Of a stretch of 45,573 bases of DNA, positions 8,903 through 17,047 are shown in pieces; positions within the stretch are counted from its first letter, which is position 1, and the number at the start of each line of letters is the position of its first letter. This DNA is from Legionella sp. (GTDB lineage Bacteria > Pseudomonadota > Gammaproteobacteria > Legionellales > Legionellaceae). The stretch is from assembly GCA_002786205.1 (NCBI GenBank), contig PEQM01000021.1, forward strand, positions 1-45,573, given 5' to 3'. Below the pieces are notes generated by a model that was not told the origin of the DNA, searched no databases, and was given only the letters and a program-made list of their open reading frames with translations. The translations under genes and the position numbers were made by a program.

Positions 8903-10549
8903 TTAGAATCGATATTTAATGCCTGCCTTGCCATCATAGATGTTTCTAACTAACTGCGATGGGTAAACCCATCGCTGATAACCGGCCCCGATATCGATAA
9001 CAAATAAATGATTCAGGATAGGAAATTCATAGTTCACATTGACAAAGCTGTTTTGTATGACAATAAAGTTTACTGTTAGCAGATCGGCAATATCAGGGCT
9101 CGTTCCGCTACCGCCAGCAATGCTGATGTAATGATCGCCGACATCAAAATAGTGACGAACGTTAGCAGTATATAAAATCGAGTTGTTATTGCTTTTAGGT
9201 ATAAAAAAGTAAGGTCTAAAAGTAATTAAATTATTACCCTGATAAAAAGTAATAGAGCTGGTATAGGTATTAAAGTAACTCGAAGTTATTTGAGAGTATT
9301 GATATCCTGCTGATACTTCAGTATTGGAGGCTACCTTTAAAAAGCCTTCTCCTCGTCCCATCCAGTTTGGAAACAAGGCCGCTTGGGAAGAGTAGGCAGT
9401 TGAAAAATCAAAATAAGCATTTTGACTTAGTCGGGGAGAGTAATCTAATTCATATTGAGCTGCATTCAGACCAATACGAGATGCAAAATTAACTCTTCCG
9501 CCTATACGTCCTTTATTGATATCCCGTGTGTAGTAAATAGATGAATAATCCCAGATAGAATGAATGTCCTGAACATAAGCATTGTCAGTTATGATTCCTA
9601 CTTCGTTGACGCCATTATTATAAAAAGGATTGATAGTGCTGATTTCTGCGAGTGCACTTAATGCCGGTTTATTTTTAGGTGTCTGCTGTAATACTTCATG
9701 AAATGAATAAGCTGCCTGAGGATATTGGTATAATTGATTATGCGCATATCCTTTATGGAGTAATAAATCGGTATTATGAGGATGTAATTGTAACCCTTTA
9801 TTGGCAACATCCAGTGCAAGCAGGGGATTTTTATGTTCTATATAATAATTTATTAACGCCATTCGATAAGAAATATTTTCTTCGTTTCTGGCAACCAGGT
9901 TGATTAACAGGCGCCATTGTTCTTGATAGCGATGCATTTTTGCAAGTTGGTATACTTTGTTTAAATTTTTTTGTTCTGTAGTTAGCACTGGCTTTTTTTT
10001 CTGCAAAAAAGAGGGGGATTGCTCTGTTGCCAAAGCATGTTGTAATGCAATCAGGCGCTCTTCATTGGGGTGAAGTTTTAGCCCTGTCTTGATTAAAGAG
10101 GAGGCTTCAATGAAGTTCTTTTTTGAGATTTGTAATCGAATTAAAGACAGTCGAACATCAAGATAATTAGGGTATTGATGGAGCGCTTGCTGAAAGTTAG
10201 CTAAAGCTTGCGTGGTTTTTTTTTGTTCCAGTTGTATGGAGCCTAGTACATAGCGTACATCACCATCATTGGGGTTGTTTTTTAAATATTGAAGAGCCAT
10301 TTCTTCGGCTGCTTTTAAATGACCTGCGCGGCGAAATGTTTGAATTTGAGTGAGAATGGAAAAGGTAGCGGATGATGCACTTGCACTTTGTTTTAGTAGC
10401 TTATTATTTTTTAATACGCTCTTTGCTTTAAGTGAAGCCGAATCATCTATCTCTTGTGCTACGCCTGCACTACAAAAGCCTAAGTAAAAGGCTCCTAAAA
10501 ATACTAATCGTTGCTTGTCCATGCTACGTAATGTCCTTTTTAAATCCAT
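8903..10549 (-). CDS. TPR-repeat protein with YaiO-type outer-membrane beta-barrel
   Basis: A 548-residue envelope protein with three parts: a signal peptide (hydrophobic LVFLGAFYLGFCSAGVAQ), TPR helices at about residues 70-310 (for example NPNDGDVRYVLGSIQLEQKK and FIEASSLIKTGLKLHPNEER), and a C-terminal domain of alternating aromatic strands ending YDGKAGIKYRF, typical of a beta-barrel terminal strand. The arrangement parallels PgaA, whose TPR domain guides polysaccharide to an outer-membrane pore; the barrel looks like the YaiO family. It heads the operon with the HEAT-repeat and glycosyltransferase genes. The start may instead be the Met at residue 10 (10522), which gives a more compact signal peptide; AAAAAGG lies upstream of that codon but 12 bases away. 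Confidence 0.83.
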   Translation of the reverse strand: MDLKRTLRSMDKQRLVFLGAFYLGFCSAGVAQEIDDSASLKAKSVLKNNKLLKQSASASSATFSILTQIQTFRRAGHLKAAEEMALQYLKNNPNDGDVRYVLGSIQLEQKKTTQALANFQQALHQYPNYLDVRLSLIRLQISKKNFIEASSLIKTGLKLHPNEERLIALQHALATEQSPSFLQKKKPVLTTEQKNLNKVYQLAKMHRYQEQWRLLINLVARNEENISYRMALINYYIEHKNPLLALDVANKGLQLHPHNTDLLLHKGYAHNQLYQYPQAAYSFHEVLQQTPKNKPALSALAEISTINPFYNNGVNEVGIITDNAYVQDIHSIWDYSSIYYTRDINKGRIGGRVNFASRIGLNAAQYELDYSPRLSQNAYFDFSTAYSSQAALFPNWMGRGEGFLKVASNTEVSAGYQYSQITSSYFNTYTSSITFYQGNNLITFRPYFFIPKSNNNSILYTANVRHYFDVGDHYISIAGGSGTSPDIADLLTVNFIVIQNSFVNVNYEFPILNHLFVIDIGAGYQRWVYPSQLVRNIYDGKAGIKYRF

Positions 10550-10564
10550 CTTTTTTATATTTTT

Positions 10565-10608
10565 TATACACTTTTTTCAGTCTATCCTATAATTAATACT
10601 GAAAAAAG
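10565..10608 (+). promoter_or_regulatory. Palindrome enclosing a -10 box between divergent polysaccharide genes
   Basis: CTTTTTTCAGT (10571-10581) and ACTGAAAAAAG (10598-10608) are perfect inverted copies separated by 16 bases. TATAAT at 10588-10593 lies inside the spacer, and TATACA at 10565-10570, 17 bases upstream of it, could serve as a -35. The placement fits an operator controlling the epimerase promoter and perhaps the divergent operon. No regulator gene is adjacent. Confidence 0.5.
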
Positions 10609-10758
10609 AGCTTTAGCTGGAATGATTAGCGGAGATCTTTAACTGTTAAACGTTTTTTGACTCGTAAAGACAATACAGAAAAGGTCTGATAATGATGAAT
10701 GATGTTTCTCTTGGCTCGCATCAAGTAGGTCAAAACGAATAGCGTATTAGAGGGGTCT

Positions 10759-11730
10759 ATGAATATTTTAGTGACAGGTGGATGTGGCTTTATAGGCTCT
10801 CATATAGCAGAGTATCATTTAAGTCGGGGGGATAAGGTTACTGTCGTGGATAATCTTTCTACGGGTTCTTTGTCTAATATTGATGAATTTAAAAATGACA
10901 AACTCACCTTCATTCATGCAGACATTTTATCATGGGGGGGCTTGGAAAAAGAGGTTGCTAAAGCAGATAGAATTTATCATATGGCTGCTGTTCTAGGTGT
11001 TTTTCGAGTGATTGAAAGACCCATAGAGATGTTGACTACTAATATTTTAGGCTGTCACAACATTTTAAATGCGATGGTTTCGTCGAAATCAAAAGCCCGC
11101 TTAATCGTTGCTTCATCCTCCTCAGCATATGGACGTAGTAAGCAGCAAGTTTTGGCCGAACAGGATGATTTGATTATTTGCCCCTATGCTCCTCCTTTAT
11201 GGGGGTATGCGGTGAGTAAAATTGCAGACGAAGCTTTTTGTATGGCTTATCATCAGCAATATGATCTGCCTGTAACGATAGTGCGAATATTTAACACCGT
11301 GGGTCCTCGCCAAACCGGTTTGTATGGAATGGTGATTCCTCGATTTGTACAGCAAGCTTGCTCTAATACCCCCATTACTGTTTATGGCGAAGGTACTCAG
11401 ATTCGTTCTTTTTGTGATGTTCGTGATACGGTAGTTATGCTTGATCTCATTGCAGAAAAAAATATAAGCATCGGTGAGCCTATTAATGTAGGCAAAGACA
11501 GCGAGTTAAGTATTAATTCTTTAGCTGAATTAGTGAAACAAAAAGCAGACAGTCAATCACCGATAACATACCTGTCTTATGAAAAAGCCTACGGCGTTGC
11601 ATTTACTGATATTTTGCATCGAAAACCCGATTTAACAAAATTAAGGGCTTTAACTGATTTTAAACATCAGTGGAGTCTAGACAGTACAATTGAGGATTTG
11701 ATCCAGCGCCAGAGACAAATACCACGATAA
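10759..11730 (+). CDS. NAD-dependent nucleotide-sugar epimerase/dehydratase
   Basis: A 323-residue extended short-chain dehydrogenase. The NAD-binding GGCGFIG is at residues 7-13, the acidic residue that selects NAD (Asp31) is in VVDNLSTG, and the active site is Ser121/122 with Tyr150-Ala-Val-Ser-Lys154. Family members epimerise, decarboxylate or dehydrate UDP/GDP/dTDP sugars; the substrate cannot be read from sequence. The next gene, 37 bases downstream, encodes a UDP-GlcNAc-type 6-dehydrogenase, so 4-epimerisation of UDP-GlcNAcA to UDP-GalNAcA, as in the TviB-TviC or WbpO-WbpP pairs, is attractive (inference). A UXS-type decarboxylase is the main alternative. The start follows GAGGGG. Confidence 0.83.
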   Translation: MNILVTGGCGFIGSHIAEYHLSRGDKVTVVDNLSTGSLSNIDEFKNDKLTFIHADILSWGGLEKEVAKADRIYHMAAVLGVFRVIERPIEMLTTNILGCHNILNAMVSSKSKARLIVASSSSAYGRSKQQVLAEQDDLIICPYAPPLWGYAVSKIADEAFCMAYHQQYDLPVTIVRIFNTVGPRQTGLYGMVIPRFVQQACSNTPITVYGEGTQIRSFCDVRDTVVMLDLIAEKNISIGEPINVGKDSELSINSLAELVKQKADSQSPITYLSYEKAYGVAFTDILHRKPDLTKLRALTDFKHQWSLDSTIEDLIQRQRQIPR

Positions 11731-11767
11731 AGTATGCTGCCAAAAGAGGGCTTTTTAGGGGATAAGA

Positions 11768-13039
11768 ATGAAAAAAGTTGCTGTTATTGGTTTAGGTTAT
11801 GTGGGATTAAACCTGGCTGTTGCATTAAGTAAGGTTCACCATGTCATTGGCTATGATGTATCCAGGACGCGCATTGAGGAATTAAAAAATCATTGGGATA
11901 AAAATGGATTGGTTGAAACTTCAGTGCTAAAAAATTCACCTATTCATTATGCTGATGATGCGGCCTTGTTGAAAGACGCGATTTTTTATATCGTGGTGGT
12001 ATCAACCCCTATTTATGCTAATAATTTACCTAATTTAGAAGCATTATCCAGTGCAACTCATACCGTGGCTCAAGTATTAAAAAAAGGAGATGTAGTCGTA
12101 TTTGAATCAACGGTGTATCCCGGTACAACAGAAGAGGTGTGTTTGCCTATTCTTGAGTCCTCAGGGCTGAAAAGTTCGCTTGATTTTGGTTTAGGTTATT
12201 CGCCAGAACGAATTAGTCCGGGTGAGAAAGACAAGGATGTGAAACGCATTACCAAAATCATTTCTGCGCAGGATGAGAAGACATTAAAAGAGGTTGAAGC
12301 TCTATACCACAGCATCTGTGATCATTTATTTCCTGTATCTACTATTGCCACTGCGGAAGCTACCAAGTTATTGGAAAACATACAAAGAGATGTCAATATT
12401 GCCTTGATGAATGAGTTTACTCAAGCCATGCATGCTTTCAATATAAAGATGCATGAAGTGATTGCTGGTGCCCAAACCAAGTGGAGTTTCGTGCCATTTA
12501 AACCAGGTTTTGTTGGGGGGCACTGTATAGCAGTAGATCCTCAATATTTAATTTATAGGGCAGGGCAAGAGGGCTTGGAATTAAAGCTTATGTCTATGGC
12601 GAGAACGGTCAATGAAAGCATGCCTGATTATGTAATAGGACAGATAAAAAGATTATTACTTCAAGCAAAAAAAGACATTTCAAAGGCTAGGATAGGGGTT
12701 TTTGGTTTAACTTATAAAGAAAATGTGCTGGATTTTAGAAATAGTTTGGCTTTAGTATTAGTTGAAAAATTAAAGCAAGCAGGGGCTATAGTATTGACGC
12801 ATGACCCGTTACTTGACAAAGAGACCGCTCAAAAAAAATACAATCTACAACTCAATGAGCTGGAAGAAATGCAAGAACTTACGCTGGCGATTGTTGTTGT
12901 GGGGCATGATGATTATAAAAAAGCAGGAGTGGGCTTTTTTATTCCGATGCTGCAATCTCCTAAGGTATTGATAGATTTGCCCAATCTTTTTGTTGATTGC
13001 AAAGAGACGACGAAGGAGCTGGTCTATTGGTGTCTCTAG
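11768..13039 (+). CDS. UDP-sugar 6-dehydrogenase (WbpA/TviB-like)
   Basis: A 423-residue nucleotide-sugar dehydrogenase that oxidises C6 of a UDP-hexose to the carboxylate using two NAD. GLGYVG is at residues 8-13, ESTVYPGTTEE at 114-124, and SPERISPGE at 145-153. LENIQRDVNIALMNEF (202-217) and the catalytic Cys253 in GFVGGHCIAVDP are close to the UDP-GlcNAc/ManNAc 6-dehydrogenase branch rather than UDP-glucose dehydrogenase. The product is probably UDP-GlcNAcA (or the ManNAc isomer). AGGGG lies upstream of the start. It forms a two-gene unit with the epimerase and presumably supplies an acidic sugar to the facing glycosyltransferase operon. Confidence 0.88.
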   Translation: MKKVAVIGLGYVGLNLAVALSKVHHVIGYDVSRTRIEELKNHWDKNGLVETSVLKNSPIHYADDAALLKDAIFYIVVVSTPIYANNLPNLEALSSATHTVAQVLKKGDVVVFESTVYPGTTEEVCLPILESSGLKSSLDFGLGYSPERISPGEKDKDVKRITKIISAQDEKTLKEVEALYHSICDHLFPVSTIATAEATKLLENIQRDVNIALMNEFTQAMHAFNIKMHEVIAGAQTKWSFVPFKPGFVGGHCIAVDPQYLIYRAGQEGLELKLMSMARTVNESMPDYVIGQIKRLLLQAKKDISKARIGVFGLTYKENVLDFRNSLALVLVEKLKQAGAIVLTHDPLLDKETAQKKYNLQLNELEEMQELTLAIVVVGHDDYKKAGVGFFIPMLQSPKVLIDLPNLFVDCKETTKELVYWCL

Positions 13040-13167
13040 TACTCTTGCTATTTTCCCCTGACAACCAGTCTAAAGTGGCGGGATGTACAAAAGACAGTCG
13101 CAATCCAGGCATTTTAGAGCAGCTGGATTGCTTGCCGATAATTGTTCCCCTAATGGATTCAAAATAG
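13030..13167 (+). CDS. Possible small or truncated gene, 45 aa
   Basis: A GTG at 13030 overlaps the end of the dehydrogenase gene and is preceded by AAGGAG at 13014-13019. The frame encodes MSLVLLLFSPDNQSKVAGCT... and ends in a normal stop at 13167. It could be the stump of a third gene of the sugar unit, or chance. I see no family signature. Confidence 0.25.
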   Translation: MSLVLLLFSPDNQSKVAGCTKDSRNPGILEQLDCLPIIVPLMDSK

Positions 13168-13183
13168 GGTGAGTCAATTCGCT

Positions 13184-14431
13184 TTATGAAGATTGTAATT
13201 GAGTTAAGATTTCGTTGGTATGGTCAATGAGTGTTTCTGTTTTTGTTGGGCAGTGAAACAGGCTGTATTGACCAGTTATAGACCACTTAAGGGCACCTAG
13301 AAGCGCACCAATAACTGTAATGGTTTGTAGCATATTAATGGCAAGCTGTTTGTATCCTCTATGATTTGTTGCCCATTTTTTGGCCTCATTAAGCGTATGG
13401 GTGAACTCCATTTGAAAAGTAGCAAATTGACATTTTTGACTGTCAGGATTCAAAGTGAAGAATTTATCTGCTTTGTCTTTTAATGTTTCAGCCAGGATTA
13501 TTGTTTTTTCTGCTGCATCTTGATGATTTCGTTCTTTTAAAGATATCGCTTGGTTTTTTAGGGTTTTTATTTGTTCTAGAAGTTTTTGTTCTTGTGGTGA
13601 GTATGCTTTTTGGGACGACAAAAGGTTGCTTTGGGTATTCTTTCTAAAATCGCTCGCAACTTGAATGGCGGAGCGAAGTGCTTGTTGGTCGGAAGAAGAG
13701 GTATGTTGAGTATGAATTCTGCTAATCAGCTGGTCTACAGGGAGTGCTTTGGTTTCTTTAATTTTACTGTATATTTGCTCTTGCTCAATGTACAAATTGA
13801 CGGCTTCTTGACTTTGAACCAAAACTAATTGTCTTAAATTTTGCGCAAAGCCATTATATAGACAATTGCCATCGCCAAGAGTGCTTTGATAAAAACCTTC
13901 TTCTACAAAAAAGTGATCCCCAGGTGTATTGTATAAATGAACGATAGGCGCATTGACGCGTTCAGGACGATAACCCACGTAAGGGGTATTTTTATTGGCA
14001 CAGAGATTATCGCCTACCAGAGTACATGCGAAGGTGACGTCAAGTAACTCTGCTAAAGCACCTGCTTCAATATCAGTGCCATAGACACCTGCACGGCTTT
14101 GTTGTTCAAAAAATGTATCAAGACTACTTGCATCACCTTCTTCATGGTTGTTTAAAGCGGCAACGATGGCTTCATATTGCTCTCTAAATGTTTGAGCGTA
14201 GACTGTTTGCGCTTCCCTAAGGTGCTGTATAGCACTAGCTCGTAAAAAAGGCGCTAAAATGAGCTGAAAATCGGTTTCGGATATTTTATAAAAAAGTTTA
14301 GTGAAGGCTTCATCAAAATCTTGTGCCTGATAGCCCTTATCACGAATCGCGCTGATCAAAGCCGCTCTTTTTTCTTCATCAAAGAATAAAATCGCTCGCA
14401 AATGGTTAAAAAATTCAAAGTTAGGTAACAT
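13184..14431 (-). CDS. Probable circularly permuted OTU-like cysteine protease; candidate Dot/Icm effector
   Basis: A 415-residue protein with the OTU deubiquitinase active-site motif GDGNCLYNGFAQNL (Asp187, Asn189, Cys190). The segments that normally follow this motif instead precede it: GVYGTDIEAGALAELLDV at 115-132 and a His-bearing strand ending PGDHFF (His173) at about 161-175. That order, His before Cys, is what a circularly permuted OTU fold would show. An N-terminal helical region (1-110), a coiled-coil-prone region (about 275-325) and one hydrophobic segment (about 367-385) make up the rest, the last suggesting membrane attachment in a target cell. OTU proteins in Legionella (the Lot family) are secreted deubiquitinases. 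There is no Sec signal. Activity and secretion are inference; the catalytic motif is seen. Confidence 0.75.
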   Translation of the reverse strand: MLPNFEFFNHLRAILFFDEEKRAALISAIRDKGYQAQDFDEAFTKLFYKISETDFQLILAPFLRASAIQHLREAQTVYAQTFREQYEAIVAALNNHEEGDASSLDTFFEQQSRAGVYGTDIEAGALAELLDVTFACTLVGDNLCANKNTPYVGYRPERVNAPIVHLYNTPGDHFFVEEGFYQSTLGDGNCLYNGFAQNLRQLVLVQSQEAVNLYIEQEQIYSKIKETKALPVDQLISRIHTQHTSSSDQQALRSAIQVASDFRKNTQSNLLSSQKAYSPQEQKLLEQIKTLKNQAISLKERNHQDAAEKTIILAETLKDKADKFFTLNPDSQKCQFATFQMEFTHTLNEAKKWATNHRGYKQLAINMLQTITVIGALLGALKWSITGQYSLFHCPTKTETLIDHTNEILTQLQSS

Positions 14432-14491
14432 TATTTTATACAGATAGTAGAAGTGGTATGATGTATTGTATTTTTTGTTTAAAAAAAAAGC

Positions 14492-14516
14492 AACAATTAA
14501 GAGGCGTCAAATTGTT
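14492..14516. promoter_or_regulatory. Small palindrome between the OTU and acyltransferase genes
   Basis: AACAATT (14492-14498) and AATTGTT (14510-14516) are perfect 7-base inverted copies with an 11-base spacer, in the 133-base region between divergent genes. They could form a regulator site; no known consensus is assigned. A single CTTAAT, resembling a PmrA half-site, overlaps it on the minus strand. Confidence 0.3.
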
Positions 14517-14564
14517 AGATGAGTGTGCTCTATCGCATATAGAGATAAAAATTAAAGGGTATTA

Positions 14565-15658
14565 ATGAACGAAAGAGTACTTTCCTTAGATGTATTTCGT
14601 GGTATGGTCATTGTTTTGATGATAGTAGTAAATTATCAGCTAAGTACTGCTGCCTATCCCATGCTTTTACATGCGCCATGGAATGATTGTAGTGTTGCAG
14701 ACCTGGTTTTTCCGGGGTTTTTATTTATTGTTGGCATGACTTGTGTGGTTGCTTTAAAACAGCATCAGATTGAAGATAAAAAAAAAATTATTTACTCCAT
14801 AATGAGCCGTAGCGGCATTTTAATCTTGTTAGGCCTGTTTTTGAATGCTTACCCTTTTTTTATTTGGTCTCAGTTACGTTATTACGGTATTTTACAGCGT
14901 ATCGCGGTGTGTTATTTTTTTTGTGTTTTGATTTACCTGAATACCACTGTAAAAACACAAATAGCCTTGTTTATATTAATCATAGGCAGTTATTGGATTG
15001 TATTAACTCAAATACCAGTTCCAGGGGTTGGTGCAAATCAACTTACAACCGTTGGATCTTGGGTATCCTATATAGAACAACTGCTTTTTTCACCGGATCA
15101 TTTGTTTGGAAAAACTTATGATCCAGAAGGCTTTTTAAGCACTATACCTGCTTTGGCGACTACTTTATCTGGATTGGTTGCTGGGCAATTGGTTTTTAAT
15201 ACGCAGTATTCCAGACCAAAAAAATGGCTTTTTATGTTTGGTGCCGCTTTGCTCTGCCTACTCTTTGGTTGGTTATGGCACTATGATTTTCCTCTGAATA
15301 AAAGCTTATGGACTAGTTCTTTTGTGTTATGGACTAGTGGCTGGTCTTTACTGCTATTTTCTTTTTGTTATTTATTGATAGACATACTGGGTTATACGAG
15401 GTGGTCTACTGCTTTTAAATTATTTGGCGTGAATGCCTTGTTTGCTTTTATCGTTCATGTATTGCTTATTAAAATGCAGCTTTATTATAAAATTGAGACA
15501 AGCAGGGTATTTATTCTGTAAAAGGATATATATTAAGTTTCTTTTTTAAATATTGGAGTGGATCTAATGCTGTTTTGATTTACTCTTTGGTTTTTCTTCT
15601 TATCAACTTTGGATTGGTTTATTGGCTGTATAAGAAAAAGATATTCATTAAAATTTAA
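14565..15658 (+). pseudogene. HGSNAT-like membrane acyltransferase (DUF5009/DUF1624 type), frameshifted near the 3' end
   Basis: The first frame (14565-15521, 318 aa) begins MNERVLSLDVFRGMVIVLMI, the typical start of bacterial proteins related to heparan-alpha-glucosaminide N-acetyltransferase: a conserved Asp in SLDVFRG, then HAPWNDCSVADLVFPGFLF, and about nine membrane segments. It stops abruptly after ETSRVFIL. Dropping back one base at the GGG near 15504-15507 opens a second frame, GIYSVKGYILSFFFKYW..., ending in a last membrane segment and the family-type tail YKKKIFIKI at 15658. Restored length is about 364 aa, normal for the family. One lost base, perhaps a G, explains it. The product would have moved acetyl groups to sugars across the inner membrane. 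Whether the shortened form works is unknown. Confidence 0.8.
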
Positions 15659-15692
15659 GGGTTAATACCCTATCGTTTAGAGATTTTTAATT

Positions 15693-16982
15693 ATGACACA
15701 TTCGACCGAGTTATTTCATCAGGCAAAAACTTTTATTCCGGGCGGGGTGAATTCTCCTGTGCGCGCTTTTAAAGGTGTGGGAGGTGACCCTGTTTTTTTC
15801 AAAGCAGGGCAAGGCGCTTATTTGACGGATGTCGATGATAAACAGTATATCGATTATGTGGGGTCATGGGGGCCATTGATTCTAGGGCATTGTCATCCGG
15901 CTGTTGTGGATGCAGTCAATGTCGTTTTGCATAGCGGAATGAGTTTTGGTGCGCCTACCGAGCTGGAGATCTTATTGGCTCAAAAAGTAACACAGCTTAT
16001 TCCTTCTATCGAAAAAGTACGTATGGTTAATTCAGGAACAGAGGCCACCATGACGGCCATACGTTTGGCGAGAGGATACACCAATAGAAATAAGTTTATT
16101 AAATTTGATGGCTGTTATCATGGACATAGCGACAGTTTGCTGGTTAAAGCAGGTTCTGGTTTATTGACTTTGGGAATTCCATCGACGCCAGGTATTCCTA
16201 AAAGTATTACAGAGCATACATTAACAGCTGAGTATAATAACCTTGATCAAGTGGAGCAGTTATTTAAACGCCATCCTCAGGACATTGCAACAGTGATTAT
16301 TGAGCCAATTGCTGGCAATATGGGGTTTGTCCTGCCTGAACCCTCCTTTTTAAATGGCTTAAGAGCTCTTTGTGATCATTATGGTGCGTTATTAATTTTT
16401 GATGAAGTGATGACTGGTTTTAGAGTAGGGCTTATGGGAGCACAAGGCCTGTATGGCATTAAACCTGATCTTACAACTTTGGGGAAAATTATTGGTGGAG
16501 GAATGCCAGTAGGCGCTTTAGGTGGTAAAGCCGAGATTATGTCGTTTTTAGCTCCAGAAGGACCTGTTTATCAGGCGGGAACTTTGTCAGGAAATCCTTT
16601 GGCAATGGCTGCGGGATTAGCTACATTGACTGAGATTGAAAAACCAGGATTTTATCAGCAATTAGAACAGACCACTACCCAATTGATTGATGGATTAATG
16701 GACGTCGCAGCACAGGCAAATATTCCATTATTTGCAGCCTCTCGAGGAGGAATGTTTGGCTTTTGTTTTACCAGTCAAACCAGAATTGCCAATTATAATG
16801 AGGTTGCTGCATCCGATGAAGCCTTCTTTAAGCGCTTTTATCATGCCATGTTAGATGAAGGGGTGTACTTTGCGCCTTCTATGTATGAGGCAGGTTTTGT
16901 CTCAGCTGCTCATACAGCACAAGATATCGAGATGACATTAGCTAAAGTAGCGAAAGTATTTGCGACGCTTAATTCTCATTAA
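15693..16982 (+). CDS. hemL: Glutamate-1-semialdehyde 2,1-aminomutase
   Basis: A 429-residue PLP-dependent class III aminotransferase-fold enzyme that converts glutamate-1-semialdehyde to 5-aminolevulinate, the last step of the C5 route into heme. [10 protein letters not shown] at residues 17-26 and [10 protein letters not shown] at 57-66 are typical. The PLP-binding Lys265 is in [13 protein letters not shown], Asp237 in [10 protein letters not shown], and GTEATM is at 115-120. Length matches the family. It stands alone, followed by the transporter gene after 65 bases. No other heme gene is nearby. Confidence 0.97.
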   Translation: MTHSTELFHQAKTFIPGGVNSPVRAFKGVGGDPVFFKAGQGAYLTDVDDKQYIDYVGSWGPLILGHCHPAVVDAVNVVLHSGMSFGAPTELEILLAQKVTQLIPSIEKVRMVNSGTEATMTAIRLARGYTNRNKFIKFDGCYHGHSDSLLVKAGSGLLTLGIPSTPGIPKSITEHTLTAEYNNLDQVEQLFKRHPQDIATVIIEPIAGNMGFVLPEPSFLNGLRALCDHYGALLIFDEVMTGFRVGLMGAQGLYGIKPDLTTLGKIIGGGMPVGALGGKAEIMSFLAPEGPVYQAGTLSGNPLAMAAGLATLTEIEKPGFYQQLEQTTTQLIDGLMDVAAQANIPLFAASRGGMFGFCFTSQTRIANYNEVAASDEAFFKRFYHAMLDEGVYFAPSMYEAGFVSAAHTAQDIEMTLAKVAKVFATLNSH

Positions 16983-17047
16983 AATATCTGGACATGATTG
17001 TATTGGCCATGTCATATTCGGATACATGATGCTTATTGAGTTTGTCT

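Noticed and set aside
16983-17035. GACATG/CATGTC inverted repeat between hemL and the transporter gene
   Set aside because: The 6-bp stem with an 11-base loop and no T-run is too weak to call.
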